Source of the DNA: Brenneria roseae subsp. roseae
GTDB lineage: Bacteria > Pseudomonadota > Gammaproteobacteria > Enterobacterales > Enterobacteriaceae
Direction of reading: 5' to 3'
Length of the DNA: 64,000 nucleotides
Assembly (NCBI RefSeq): GCF_003115845.1
Contig: NZ_KZ819029.1
Span: 173,025-237,024, forward strand
Positions 29,287-38,635 of the stretch are shown piece after piece. Both the position numbers and the translations under genes were made by a program. The stretch's first letter is position 1, and the number at the start of each line of letters is the position of its first letter. Below the pieces are notes generated by a model that saw only the letters and a program-made list of their open reading frames with translations, ran no database searches and was not told where the DNA came from.

Positions 29287-30205
29287 GCAGCCTCCACGCC
29301 AGTTGTTCCAGATAACGCTGCTGTTCTTGTGCCGCCTGCTGAGCGTCGGTCAGCGTACAACGGATAAAATGGATCGGTTCGCCAAGACGAATTTGAGCCA
29401 AATGATAAAGATCGGCTTCAATCACACAGGCGATGCGCGGATAGCCTCCCGTCGTTTGGGCATCGGCCAACAACACGATCGGATGACCGTTATGCGGCAC
29501 CTGCACCACGCCCGGCAGTAACCCATGCGACGACATTTCACGCTGCGTCGTTCGTCTCAGTTCGGGTCCTTGCAGCCGATATCCCATCCGATTGCTCTGC
29601 GGACTCAGGTGCCAGGGGGTTCGCCAGAATGTTTCTTGCGCCTCCTCACTGAATTCCTGATATTCCGGTCCAGGCAGCGCCCGCACGCGGTTTCCAAACA
29701 GCAACTGTTTAACCCCTGTTTCCCTGGTCGGCAATCGGGTGGAGGTTCCCAGCAAAAGCTCGTCGCCATCCGCCAGCAAACGCCCGGCAAAACCACCAAA
29801 CCCCGCTTTCAAATCGGTACTGCGCGATCCCAACGCTTCCGGCACGTCGATGCCGCCGGAGAGCGCCAGATAACTACGCATACCATGTCGCGGTAAATGC
29901 ATTTTCAATGTTTGTCCGGCTTTTACGGCAAAACGCCAGCCGGTCCATAACGGTTTGCCATCCAGATCGGCATGGCAGTCAGCCCCGGTCAGCGCGACCC
30001 AACAGGGCGACGTAAACGTGGCGACAAATTTTCCCAGCGTAATTTCCAGTGCCGCGGCATCTTCCGCGTTCCCCACCAGCAAATTAGCCAGTTTCAATGC
30101 GGGAACATCCAGCGCGCCGGATTGACTGATTCCCAGACGGCGGAACCCCTGTCGGCCGGTATCCTGTACCGAGGCATACAGTCCGGCATGAATAATTTTC
30201 AGCAT
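29276..30205 (-). CDS. pxpC: 5-oxoprolinase subunit PxpC
   Basis: Allophanate-hydrolase-subunit-2-like component of 5-oxoprolinase. 309 residues. Family features include [20 protein letters not shown] at the N-terminus and [20 protein letters not shown] sequence (here [19 protein letters not shown]). It overlaps pxpB by seven bases and pxpA by eleven. Confidence 0.96.
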   Translation of the reverse strand: MLKIIHAGLYASVQDTGRQGFRRLGISQSGALDVPALKLANLLVGNAEDAAALEITLGKFVATFTSPCWVALTGADCHADLDGKPLWTGWRFAVKAGQTLKMHLPRHGMRSYLALSGGIDVPEALGSRSTDLKAGFGGFAGRLLADGDELLLGTSTRLPTRETGVKQLLFGNRVRALPGPEYQEFSEEAQETFWRTPWHLSPQSNRMGYRLQGPELRRTTQREMSSHGLLPGVVQVPHNGHPIVLLADAQTTGGYPRIACVIEADLYHLAQIRLGEPIHFIRCTLTDAQQAAQEQQRYLEQLAWRLHDY

Positions 30206-30855
30206 ACGCCCCCCTTCTGAGGCACAAAGCGAACATTATCGCCGGGCCGCAGCAGAGTAGGAGGCATGGTTTGTGGGTTGAATAACGTTAACGATGTATG
30301 GCCGATCAACTGCCACCCGCCCGGTGTCGCCAACGGATAAATACCCGTTTGCGCGCCACCGATACCTACCGAGCCCGCAGCGACCCGCAAACGCGGTTCC
30401 GCTCGTCGCGGCATATGCAGCCGTTCGTCCAGCCCGCCCAGATAGGCAAAGCCCGGTTGAAACCCCAGGAAATACACGACATAGCTGGCGGCGGCATGGG
30501 CTTCCACCACCTGACGTTCGGTCAGACTGCAATGGTGAGCGACAACGTCCAGATCCGGCCCGGCGTCGCCGCCATAAACGACCGGGATCTCAATATCACG
30601 AGGATCAAACACCAACGATTCGCTGTCTTCCCACCAGCGTTGCAGGCGTTCGATGGCATCAAGCGCAACCTGCTGCGGATGCTCCAGCAGCACGGTCAGG
30701 TTATTCATGCCGGGAATCGCTTCCTGTACTTCGGCATGATGATTCAAGCGCTCGGCGAGGCCCCAGATACGTTGCTGACTTTGCAACGTCATCGGCGGTT
30801 CCAGTTCCAGAACGACCGTTTTCTCACCCAGCAGGTAACAACGTGCTCTTTGCAA
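30199..30855 (-). CDS. pxpB: 5-oxoprolinase subunit PxpB
   Basis: Allophanate-hydrolase-subunit-1-like component, thought to phosphorylate 5-oxoproline together with PxpC. 218 residues, as in E. coli, from a TTG at 30855 that is preceded by AGGAG six bases upstream and aligns with the E. coli start (MQRARCYL). An ATG 27 codons further up lacks support. Motifs seen: [37 protein letters not shown]. Confidence 0.95.
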   Translation of the reverse strand: MQRARCYLLGEKTVVLELEPPMTLQSQQRIWGLAERLNHHAEVQEAIPGMNNLTVLLEHPQQVALDAIERLQRWWEDSESLVFDPRDIEIPVVYGGDAGPDLDVVAHHCSLTERQVVEAHAAASYVVYFLGFQPGFAYLGGLDERLHMPRRAEPRLRVAAGSVGIGGAQTGIYPLATPGGWQLIGHTSLTLFNPQTMPPTLLRPGDNVRFVPQKGGVC

Positions 30856-30991
30856 TCTTTTCTCCTGAATGACGCTATCATTGCCTCTTCCTGTTATTTG
30901 ATAGGAAGCAATAAAGATACCAACATGACTTTCCATGCCGTTTTTTGTTTTATCGCCTTCCTATCTCCTTAAATAGCATGGTATTTAATGC

Positions 30992-31735
30992 TTAAGCCGG
31001 ATTAGGAATATCAATAAATGTCACGTCAAAATTATGTTGTTCAGCCAGCCATTCCCCCAAAGCTCTGATACCGCCCCGCTCGGTGGCGTGATGTCCGGCC
31101 GCAAAAAAATGCAGCCCCATTTCGCGGGCGATATGAATCGTCTGCTCGGATACTTCACCGGTAATAAACGCATCGACACCGAATCTGGCCGCCGGTTCAA
31201 TAAAGCCCTGACCACCACCGGTACACCACGCAACACGTTGTATCTGTTGCGGTGCATTATCCCCACAATGCAGCACTGAACGCCCCAAACGGTTTTCCAG
31301 ACGGCGGCAAAACGCATCACTATTCATTGGCTGCGCGAGTTCACCATGAGGCACCAGCGGTTCAATCATACCCAGCACCTTGAGCTCCAGCAGTTCCGCC
31401 AGTTGGGCGTTATTACCCAACTGCGGATGTGCATCCAACGGTAAATGGTAGCCGTACAGGTTGATATCGTTGACCAGCAGCGTCTTCAGACGGTGACGTT
31501 TCATACCGCTGACAACCGGGGATTCGTTTTTCCAGAAATAACCATGGTGAACCAGAATGGCATCCGCCTCATGTTCAACCGCCGCATCCAGTAACGCCTG
31601 CGACGCCGTCACGCCGGTAACAATACGCTGAACGTTATCGCGCCCTTCCACCTGCAAACCATTCGGCGCATAGTCCTGAAACGTCTCGACGTTCAGTAAC
31701 TGGTTCATCAGTTTTTCCAAATCACGATTATGCAT
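30992..31735 (-). CDS. ybgI: NIF3-family metal-binding protein YbgI
   Basis: 247 residues. NIF3/GTP cyclohydrolase I type 2-like protein that forms a toroidal hexamer with a dinuclear metal site in E. coli. Its cellular job is unsettled, although a radiation-resistance phenotype has been reported. Metal ligands are in ILVHHGYFWK, and near the end AAGHHATERGG. Start at 31735 (MHNRDLEKLMNQ) aligns with E. coli. It overlaps the phrB stop by eight bases. The next gene downstream is pxpB, as in E. coli. Confidence 0.95.
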   Translation of the reverse strand: MHNRDLEKLMNQLLNVETFQDYAPNGLQVEGRDNVQRIVTGVTASQALLDAAVEHEADAILVHHGYFWKNESPVVSGMKRHRLKTLLVNDINLYGYHLPLDAHPQLGNNAQLAELLELKVLGMIEPLVPHGELAQPMNSDAFCRRLENRLGRSVLHCGDNAPQQIQRVAWCTGGGQGFIEPAARFGVDAFITGEVSEQTIHIAREMGLHFFAAGHHATERGGIRALGEWLAEQHNFDVTFIDIPNPA

Positions 31736-33194
31736 ACTTGTTCTTCTCTTTCTGTTCATTATTTACCGCACTCGCGCTTTTGGCGGCGTCAAAAGCTGCC
31801 AGCGTCTGCTGTCTGGCATATTTATGGTCGACGATCGGTCGCGGGTAATTCAAGGTACAATGCTGTTTCTCGGCCCACTGATGAGGTTGATGAATCGCCT
31901 TATCCGGCACGATCGCCAACTCTGGCAGAAACCGGCGGATAAATCTGCCCTGTGGGTCAAAACGCTCGCCCTGCGTGGTCGGGTTGAAAATACGGAAATA
32001 CGGTGCGGCATCGGTTCCCGTCGACGCAGCCCATTGCCAGCCACCGTTGTTAGCCGCCAAATCACCGTCCAGCAGTTGCTGCATAAAATAGCGCTCACCC
32101 TCACGCCAATCGATAAGTAAATCTTTTACTAAAAAACTGGCACAAATCATACGTAAACGATTATGCATCCACCCGGTTTGATTCAGTTGCCGCATGGCGG
32201 CATCAACGATCGGATAGCCGGTTTGTCCCTGTTGCCATGCCGACAAATCTTCCGGCGAGTGACGCCACTGGACACCCTGCGTCCAGGCACTAAACGGTCT
32301 GTGTTTACATAATAACGGCCATGCAACCAGTAAGTGGCGGTAAAACTCACGCCAAATCAGCTCATTAAGCCAGATAAACGCCCCGCCTTCCCGCCGTTCC
32401 AGTAGCTCAGGACATTCGGCACGCAGGCGATTAAAACACTGGCGTGGCGAAACGACACCCAGCGCCAAATAAGGAGAGAGTTTGCTGGTGCCAGCTAACG
32501 CCGGTAAATCGCGCTGTTGGTGGTAATCCTGCACCTGCTCGCGGCAAAAGCGCCTGAGCCGTCGCAGGGCAGCCGGTTCACCTACCGGAAAATCACTGTC
32601 AATATCCTGCTGCGGGTAGCTGAATGGGGTTAAAGTCTGGGCGATATCGATTGCACCACCGTTTCGTACCGCAGGAGCGGGAACAGAGCGGGGGTCCGCT
32701 TCCAGCAGGCGTTTAATAAACGCGCGGCGAAAAGGGGTAAAAACCTTAAACATGTCGCCGTTTCCAGTCAATACACTCCCCGGAGGTAGCAGCAAACTGT
32801 CATCAAACCCGTAACACACCACCCGTTCCGCTAACAACCGCTCTACCCGTTGGTCACGCTGGCGCTCGTTAATTTCATATTGCCGGTTATAGAACAGATG
32901 CGATACCTGCTGCTGTTGGCAGAATGCCGCCAGCCAGTTCACCGACTCCGCAAAATCGGAACATTCGTGGTAATAAAGCGTAATCCCTTTTTCGGCCAGC
33001 GCCTGTTGCACCGCCTTGAGATTTTCCAGCAAAAATGCCGCCTGACGTGAAGACATATCATGTTGCCGCCATTGCTGCGGGGTCGCAATGAATACCGCCA
33101 GCACCCGCGCCTGCGGATCGTTACATGCAGCCGAAAACGCCAGATTATCGGTAATGCGTAGATCGTTTCGCAGCCAGACCAGGTGGGTGTTCAT
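31728..33194 (-). CDS. phrB: Deoxyribodipyrimidine photolyase
   Basis: Light-driven repair of cyclobutane pyrimidine dimers, with FAD and an antenna folate. 488 residues, class I CPD photolyase. N-terminal antenna domain (HLVWLRNDLRITDNLAFSAA); C-terminal FAD domain with LNELIWREFYRHLL, DAAMRQLNQTGWMHNRLRM and WQWAASTGTDAAPYFRIFNP. ATG with GAGGA upstream. First gene of the run down to nei. Confidence 0.98.
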   Translation of the reverse strand: MNTHLVWLRNDLRITDNLAFSAACNDPQARVLAVFIATPQQWRQHDMSSRQAAFLLENLKAVQQALAEKGITLYYHECSDFAESVNWLAAFCQQQQVSHLFYNRQYEINERQRDQRVERLLAERVVCYGFDDSLLLPPGSVLTGNGDMFKVFTPFRRAFIKRLLEADPRSVPAPAVRNGGAIDIAQTLTPFSYPQQDIDSDFPVGEPAALRRLRRFCREQVQDYHQQRDLPALAGTSKLSPYLALGVVSPRQCFNRLRAECPELLERREGGAFIWLNELIWREFYRHLLVAWPLLCKHRPFSAWTQGVQWRHSPEDLSAWQQGQTGYPIVDAAMRQLNQTGWMHNRLRMICASFLVKDLLIDWREGERYFMQQLLDGDLAANNGGWQWAASTGTDAAPYFRIFNPTTQGERFDPQGRFIRRFLPELAIVPDKAIHQPHQWAEKQHCTLNYPRPIVDHKYARQQTLAAFDAAKSASAVNNEQKEKNKYA

Positions 33195-33425
33195 GAATCG
33201 TCCTCAATCTGTCCGTTAACGACCATAACGCAGCCTCAGCGCTCTCGGATAGGGCGCGAAAAGCAGGCAGGCACTGACGCCCGCCGGGATATGTTCAAAC
33301 ATCATGATTTGCCCTTACAAAAAGTCTATCTCTCTGTTCAGCATAGCGGATTTTCTCCCTTTTCTATGCAGACGATGGCGAGAATAAGGTCATAAATCAT
33401 GATATTGATGGAGGCAATAGATAGG

Positions 33426-33448
33426 AAAAACCCCCGCCGAAGCGAGGG
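33426..33448 (-). terminator. Terminator downstream of ybfA
   Basis: On the minus strand CCCTCGC-TTCG-GCGGGGG followed by TTTTT: seven-pair stem (one G-U) closed by a UUCG tetraloop, 60 bp after the ybfA stop. Confidence 0.85.
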
Positions 33449-33508
33449 TCAAACAAGAATGGGCTATAGAGAGAACCAATATCGCAACAATATTAAAAAT
33501 GCGCGCTA

Positions 33509-33715
33509 TTAGTAAAAATCGCATGCCGCCGCTTCGGACTGTTCCATCCATACTGGTTTATCGCTGGTTTTCAGCCACACACGGTGTAGATAGCTGTAAA
33601 AACGTGCGCGATCGTGGCGGAATAACATGACAGGCAAAGTCACTATGCCGACGAAGACAACAGCAATACGACGCAGGAGAATGCGGTGTAAAGAATAAGC
33701 AGTATAGAGTGACAT
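33509..33715 (-). CDS. ybfA: YbfA, DUF2517 family small protein
   Basis: 68 residues from the ATG at 33715 with GGGAGGA upstream. It matches E. coli YbfA in length and in the C-terminal half ([22 protein letters not shown]). One hydrophobic helix (about 14-33) predicts an inner-membrane protein. Function unknown. In E. coli it lies beside the kdp operon, which is not present here. Confidence 0.93.
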   Translation of the reverse strand: MSLYTAYSLHRILLRRIAVVFVGIVTLPVMLFRHDRARFYSYLHRVWLKTSDKPVWMEQSEAAACDFY

Positions 33716-34174
33716 AACGATCCTCCCTTGGGGATGCGTGAGCGGCTTCACTCACATAAACGATAAAATTAAAGCTGAGATATTGATTAAAATTTTATCG
33801 TCTTTAGTGAAAATTTACTACTCATCCGACCAGAAAAAGATGAAATAATCGCCAGTTTTTCCCAATTACGTCATTAAGTTACAAAATGGTTAAAAACAAA
33901 CATATCACCAGTTAAATTATGGTTTTAAATCATAAGATCCACGTAACAATAAATTGGGCGTTCAGTGAACGGCTTGGTATGTGATGAAGATTGACGGCGA
34001 AAATTATCGCCCATCTCATCCGGCTGCACGTCAGGACATCGCCACCAGTTAGCGTTTTTGCCATAAACGCTTCACGATTTTACGCCGCTACTCTGGCGAT
34101 TGGCCGCCACTGGGCGTAACATTTCCGTTTTGTGCTTCACAACGTTTTTTGTCTATTTTCAGGGATATGAGCTC
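33716..34174. other. Gap between ybfA and the EamA gene
   Basis: 460 bp with no credible gene. The first part is A+T-rich and holds a perfect 11-bp inverted repeat (33760-33801), listed separately. A 22-codon frame beginning MKIDGENYRP (33984) has no recognisable relative. Confidence 0.5.
33760..33801. promoter_or_regulatory. 11-bp inverted repeat upstream of ybfA
   Basis: ACGATAAAATT (33760-33770) and AATTTTATCGT (33791-33801) are exact reverse complements 20 bp apart, 45 bp upstream of the ybfA start. It could be an operator or an mRNA hairpin. I do not recognise the regulator. Confidence 0.4.
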
Positions 34175-34603
34175 ATGAGCAGTTGGTTAATCTATGCGTT
34201 GCTTTCTGCGCTGTGCGCCGCACTGGTCGCGCTGTTTGGGAAAATCGGTCTGCAAAACCTTGACGCCAATACCGCCACGGCAATCCGTTCCGTCGTCATG
34301 GCGCTCTTCCTGGTTGGCGTCGTGGTTGCACAGGGAAAGATCGCGATAGTCAGCGACATTCTTGCCAATAAAAAAGCGCTGTTGTTTATCCTGCTGAGCG
34401 GCGTGGCGGGCGCGATGTCGTGGTTATTCTATTTTGTTGCCTTGAAAAACGGGAATGTCGCTCAGGTTGCCCCTATCGATAAACTTAGCGTGGTGTTTGC
34501 CGTGGTACTGGCGGTACTGCTACTCGGGGAAAAGATTTCGCTGGTGGCCGGAGTCGGTGTGGCACTGATCTCGGTAGGTGCATTAATGGTAGCGCTGGGA
34601 TAA
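34175..34603 (+). CDS. Single-domain EamA-type transporter
   Basis: 142 residues, about five hydrophobic helices forming one EamA repeat (SSWLIYALLSALCAALVALF at the start; PIDKLSVVFAVVLAVLLLGE, the conserved P-D-K-L…GE motif, near 105-125). Typical EamA (drug/metabolite transporter) proteins carry two such repeats, so this half-size form probably works as a dimer. ATG at 34175 with AGGGA nine bases upstream. The substrate cannot be predicted. It is convergent with pgm. Confidence 0.85.
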   Translation: MSSWLIYALLSALCAALVALFGKIGLQNLDANTATAIRSVVMALFLVGVVVAQGKIAIVSDILANKKALLFILLSGVAGAMSWLFYFVALKNGNVAQVAPIDKLSVVFAVVLAVLLLGEKISLVAGVGVALISVGALMVALG

Positions 34604-34663
34604 AAACGCCGGGAGCATTTTTCAATGTTGCCTGGAAAGGGCGGCAGGCGTCCTGCCTGCCAT

Positions 34664-34687
34664 AAAAAAGGCGCTGCAAGCAGCGCC
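34664..34687 (-). terminator. Terminator of pgm
   Basis: Minus strand GGCGCTG-CTTG-CAGCGCC then TTTTTT, ten bases past the pgm stop. On the plus strand a GGCAGG/CCTGCC hairpin (34643-34657) lies just before it, after the EamA gene. Confidence 0.9.
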
Positions 34688-34696
34688 TGAGGTGAC

Positions 34697-36340
34697 TTAT
34701 TTGGCATTCGCCAGCACAGCGCTGACGATTTCTACCGCTTCTTTCTCGATACGCGCCCGATGCTCTGCACCGAGGAAACTTTCACAGTAGATTTTGTAGG
34801 CTTCTTCCGTACCGGAAGGACGCGCGGCAAACCAGCCGTTATCGGTTATCACTTTCAAACCACCGATAGACGCGCCATTGCCCGGCGCTGCCGTCAGGCG
34901 AGCGGTAATCGCATCTCCCGCCAGCGTATTCGCCGAAACCTGTTCAGGCGATAACCGGGACAACGCCGCTTTCTGGGCATGAGTCGCCGGCGCCTGAATA
35001 CGGTTATAGCTCGGCGCCCCAAAGCGCTGCGCCAGATCGTCGTAATGCTGCTGCGGATTTTTCCCCGTCACGGCGGTAATTTCCGCCGCTAACAGACACA
35101 TGATGATCCCGTCTTTATCGGTTGACCACGGCGTACCATCAAAACGCAGGAATGACGCTCCCGCACTTTCTTCACCACCGAAGCCAAAGCTGCCGTCAAA
35201 CAGACCATCAACAAACCATTTGAAACCGACCGGCACTTCCACCAGCTTACGGCCCAGATCGGCGACCACCCGGTCGATCATGGCGCTGGAAACCAGCGTC
35301 TTACCGACAGCAACGGATTCGCCCCACTGCGGACGATGCTGGAACAGATAGTTGATAGATACTGCCAGGTAGTGATTCGGGTTCATCAGCCCGGCAGGCG
35401 TTACGATGCCATGACGGTCATAGTCAGGATCGTTGGCAAACGCCAGGTCAAACTTATCGCGCAGCGCCAGCAGTCCGGCCATCGCCGATACCGACGAGCA
35501 ATCCATGCGGATGACTCCGTCGTGATCCAGCGTCATAAAACGGAACGTCTGATCAATCGCATCGTTTACCAGCGTCAAATCCAGCTTATATTGCTCGGCA
35601 ATACGCTGCCAGTAAGCGATACCGGAACCGCCCAGCGGATCAACGCCCAGTTTCAGTCCGGCACGTTGAATGGCGGCCATGTCCACTACGCTGGTTAACC
35701 CTTCCACATACGGTTGAACCAAATCCTGTTCATGCAGGTAGCCACTTTTCCACGCTTGATCCAGCGTAATGCGTTTCACATCCCGCAGCTCATCAGCCAG
35801 CAGGGCATTGGCACGTGTTTCAATCACGCTGGTAAGATTGGTATCCGCGGGTCCGCCGTTCGGCGGGTTGTATTTAATGCCGCCATCTTCCGGCGGGTTG
35901 TGAGACGGGGTAATCACGATACCATCAGCCAGCGCGCCGCCTTGACGGTTGTGCACCAGAATAGCGTTGGAAACCGCAGGCGTTGGCGTAAAACCGTTGT
36001 CCTGCTGAACAATCACATCCACACCGTTGGCAGCCAGCACTTCCAGTACCGAAATGAAAGCGGGTTCAGACAAAGCATGCGTATCTTTACCAACATAGCA
36101 CGGGCCGCTAATACCCTGCTTTTTACGCTCTTCCGCAATCGCCTGCGCAATTGCCAGAATATGCATTTCATTAAAACTGTGACGCCCTGCACTACCACGG
36201 TGGCCGGAAGTACCAAACTTCACCGCATGCGCTGCATTCCCAACTTCCGGACGCAAAACATAATATTGCGACGTCAGTTGCGCCACATTAATTAAATCGC
36301 TCTGCTGGGTGGGTTTCCCTGCTCTTGGGTGATTAGCCAT
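34697..36340 (-). CDS. pgm: Phosphoglucomutase (alpha-D-glucose)
   Basis: Interconverts glucose 1- and 6-phosphate, feeding glycogen, UDP-glucose and lipopolysaccharide synthesis. 547 residues. The catalytic phosphoserine is in [13 protein letters not shown]; the metal-binding loop is [11 protein letters not shown]; the substrate loop is [12 protein letters not shown]. Start at 36340 (MANHPRAG), eight bases after AGGGAG, agrees with E. coli (MAIHNRAG). Downstream of seqA in the same direction. Confidence 0.98.
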   Translation of the reverse strand: MANHPRAGKPTQQSDLINVAQLTSQYYVLRPEVGNAAHAVKFGTSGHRGSAGRHSFNEMHILAIAQAIAEERKKQGISGPCYVGKDTHALSEPAFISVLEVLAANGVDVIVQQDNGFTPTPAVSNAILVHNRQGGALADGIVITPSHNPPEDGGIKYNPPNGGPADTNLTSVIETRANALLADELRDVKRITLDQAWKSGYLHEQDLVQPYVEGLTSVVDMAAIQRAGLKLGVDPLGGSGIAYWQRIAEQYKLDLTLVNDAIDQTFRFMTLDHDGVIRMDCSSVSAMAGLLALRDKFDLAFANDPDYDRHGIVTPAGLMNPNHYLAVSINYLFQHRPQWGESVAVGKTLVSSAMIDRVVADLGRKLVEVPVGFKWFVDGLFDGSFGFGGEESAGASFLRFDGTPWSTDKDGIIMCLLAAEITAVTGKNPQQHYDDLAQRFGAPSYNRIQAPATHAQKAALSRLSPEQVSANTLAGDAITARLTAAPGNGASIGGLKVITDNGWFAARPSGTEEAYKIYCESFLGAEHRARIEKEAVEIVSAVLANAK

Positions 36341-36376
36341 CGGCATTTCTCCCTGACGCTGTTGTCAAATAAAGAG

Positions 36377-36907
36377 TTAAATAGTTCCGCAAACTTTCTC
36401 TGTCAGTTCAGCAGGGAACTGCATCGTCAGCATGATATGTTCAACCATGCTGCGTTTACGACCGGTATTCGTGTTGGTAATGACCCAGTATGGCGTGCCC
36501 GGTATATGCTTGGGTTTCGTGTGTGTACCATTCTGAAGTAAAGTTTGCTGATCGCCAGCAAAATACACGCGCGTGCGGCCATGAAGTGATTCCGTCGCCA
36601 CGGCAAACTCCGGCGGGGACAAGGTATACAGCGTGGACAGTACCAGCATAAAGCGATTGATTGCTTTATTCTGTTCAGCGTATTCGTCCGATAACAGCAG
36701 CTCACGCAGCGTGCGGATCCGATCGCGTGGCCCCGGCATCGACGCCGCTTGAGCCGGGGCCGCCGATTCCTGTACTTGCGGTACGGCAACCTGACCAGCG
36801 GTAAATTTCAACATACGCCGTAAAATATCCGATGCGCTCTCACCAATATGCTGTGTGTGGCTGGCGATATAACGATAAAGCTCTTCGTCGACCTCAATAG
36901 TTTTCAT
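36377..36907 (-). CDS. seqA: Replication initiation regulator SeqA
   Basis: Binds hemimethylated GATC clusters, sequesters oriC after initiation and restrains re-initiation. 176 residues. The N-terminal multimerisation segment MKTIEVDEELYRYIASHT is highly conserved. The C-terminal DNA-binding domain includes HTKPKHIPGTPYWVITNTNT. Start at 36907 as in E. coli. The upstream repeat element ends only 20 bp before this start, so the promoter lies inside or beyond it. Confidence 0.97.
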   Translation of the reverse strand: MKTIEVDEELYRYIASHTQHIGESASDILRRMLKFTAGQVAVPQVQESAAPAQAASMPGPRDRIRTLRELLLSDEYAEQNKAINRFMLVLSTLYTLSPPEFAVATESLHGRTRVYFAGDQQTLLQNGTHTKPKHIPGTPYWVITNTNTGRKRSMVEHIMLTMQFPAELTEKVCGTI

Positions 36908-36926
36908 CTTTATCCAGTACTGTTTT

Positions 36927-37092
36927 ATTACCCAATAGATTTCAACATACAGAAGTCGGCAACTGAACAACGCCCCCGGAACTTAGCTAAAATCTGCCTG
37001 GAGCAGATTTGAACGCTGCTTGCTGCGCCACCGGGAAGCCCAGGTAATTCAGGAAGCCGACACGCCTGCATTTGAAAGATGACGGGTATATT
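36927..37092. repeat. Palindromic intergenic repeat, copy A (seqA upstream)
   Basis: About 166 bp. The left end (ACCCAATAGATTTCAACATA) and the inverted right end (ATACCCGTCATCTTTCAAAT read on the minus strand) are imperfect inverted repeats. The ends match the other three copies in this window and, from memory, a common enterobacterial intergenic repeat ending in ATGACGGGTATA. It fills most of the seqA-ybfF gap. Confidence 0.7.
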
Positions 37093-37289
37093 ACTTAAAT
37101 CAATCGTCAAGGAGTATACAAGCGATCAAACATTCTCGAACAGCGCCATAGCACAGACAATGCAAAAAGTCGGATTATGCCCCAATGTCTCTGCTTCTGC
37201 TCAAGCGGCCGTCCCTGTTCCTTCAACGACAGCATAATGTCGTAAAGTCATGATACCCTAAGCGCCTGTCTCTCTGAATGAACTTCACC

Positions 37290-38057
37290 ATGAAATTGAA
37301 TTATCGTTGGCAAAATGCTCATCAGCCGCAGGACAAACGACCCGTTATCCTTATTCATGGCCTGTTCGGCAATCTGGATAATCTTGGGGTATTAGCTCGG
37401 GAGCTGCAAAATCAACACGATATCCTACAAGTTGATTTACGCAATCACGGCTTGTCACCACGCTCATCACAGATGACCTATCCGGCCATGGCGCAGGATA
37501 TTCTGGCGTTAATGGATGACTTAAACATTGAACGAGCCATCGTCATCGGCCATTCAATGGGCGGGAAAGTTGCGATGTCGCTTACTGCGCTGATTCCGGA
37601 TCGGCTGGAAAAACTGGTAGTGATTGATATTGCGCCGGTGGATTATCAGCTACGCCGACACGATGTTATTTTTACCGCGCTCAGGGCCGTCACCGAAGCA
37701 GGCATTACATCGCGTTCGGACGCTGCCGGATTGATGCGTCAGTTCATTAAAGAAGAAGGCGTGATTCAGTTTCTGCTGAAATCATTCCAGCAAGGAGAAT
37801 GGCGCTTTAACGTGCCGGTATTGTGGGAGCAGTACGAGAATATCGTCGGTTGGCAGGTTGTTCCCCCGTGGCAGGGGCCGATTTTGTTTATTCGCGGTGA
37901 AAACTCACCCTACCTGGATGATATCTATCGTGATGCCTTGTTAAGCCAATTCCCGGCAGCCCGCGCATATGTGATCAGCGGCGCCGGTCACTGGGTGCAT
38001 TCTGAAAAACCGGAAGCGGTTTTACGCGCCATTCATCGTTTCCTGGATGCCGGTTAA
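37290..38057 (+). CDS. ybfF: Esterase YbfF (alpha/beta hydrolase)
   Basis: 255 residues. Acyl-CoA/ester esterase of broad specificity in E. coli. The nucleophile elbow is GHSMGG, the oxyanion region HGLFGNLDN, and the catalytic His is in GAGHWVHSEKP. Start at 37290 (MKLNYRWQN) agrees with E. coli MKLNIR; an ATG four codons upstream is also possible. Divergent from seqA across the repeat element. Confidence 0.96.
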   Translation: MKLNYRWQNAHQPQDKRPVILIHGLFGNLDNLGVLARELQNQHDILQVDLRNHGLSPRSSQMTYPAMAQDILALMDDLNIERAIVIGHSMGGKVAMSLTALIPDRLEKLVVIDIAPVDYQLRRHDVIFTALRAVTEAGITSRSDAAGLMRQFIKEEGVIQFLLKSFQQGEWRFNVPVLWEQYENIVGWQVVPPWQGPILFIRGENSPYLDDIYRDALLSQFPAARAYVISGAGHWVHSEKPEAVLRAIHRFLDAG

Positions 38058-38297
38058 CCAGACAGGCCGTCAACGACAGTTAACCGTTGTCGCCGCCAGT
38101 GCGGCTAAGGTATGATGGCGCTCGCAGTAGAGGGACGGCTGATTCAGCCACAGGCATTGTAACCACATCATCAAAATGCACGCGTTATATACCTCATAGA
38201 TTTCATCATGCCGGCAAACCAGATCGCCGGTTTCATGAAAGATAAAGGACGTAGAATGTGCGCGTTTTGGTCCGAATACCTTGCAGTATCATTACCT

Positions 38298-38579
38298 ATG
38301 GCAAAAGAACAAACGGATCGCACCACGTTGGATCTGTTCGCAGATGAACGTCGCCCGGGCCGCCCGAAGACCAATCCGCTTTCACGTGATGAACAGCTAA
38401 GAATCAATAAGCGTAACCAGCTGCGACGCGATAAAGTTCGCGGATTGCGGCGTATTGAATTAAAAATCAATAGTGAGGCAGTGGATATACTGAATAGTCT
38501 GGCGGAACAACGGAATATCAGCCGTAGCGAACTTATTGAGCAAATACTGTTGGCGCAGTTGGCCGACCAATCATCCTGA
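38298..38579 (+). CDS. ybfE: YbfE, small LexA-regulated protein
   Basis: 93 residues. MAKEQTDRTTLDLF and RRPGRPKTNPLSRDEQLRIN match E. coli YbfE; the C-terminal part (INSEAVDILNSLAEQRNISRSELIEQILL) looks like a ribbon-helix-helix. Function unknown; in E. coli it is induced by the SOS response. The chosen start lacks a good ribosome binding site. An in-frame ATG at 38256 has AAAGGA six bases upstream and would give 107 residues. I could not find a clear LexA box. Confidence 0.9.
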   Translation: MAKEQTDRTTLDLFADERRPGRPKTNPLSRDEQLRINKRNQLRRDKVRGLRRIELKINSEAVDILNSLAEQRNISRSELIEQILLAQLADQSS

Positions 38580-38602
38580 AATATCAAGTTATGAGATTGG
38601 TA

Positions 38603-38622
38603 CAGTGTCATCCCTGACACTG
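38603..38622. terminator. Hairpin between convergent ybfE and chemoreceptor gene
   Basis: CAGTGTCA/TGACACTG, 8-bp stem with a TCCC loop, 14 bp before the end of the chemoreceptor gene. No T-run on either side, so a weak terminator call. Confidence 0.4.
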
Positions 38623-38635
38623 AGGAAAACCAGAC

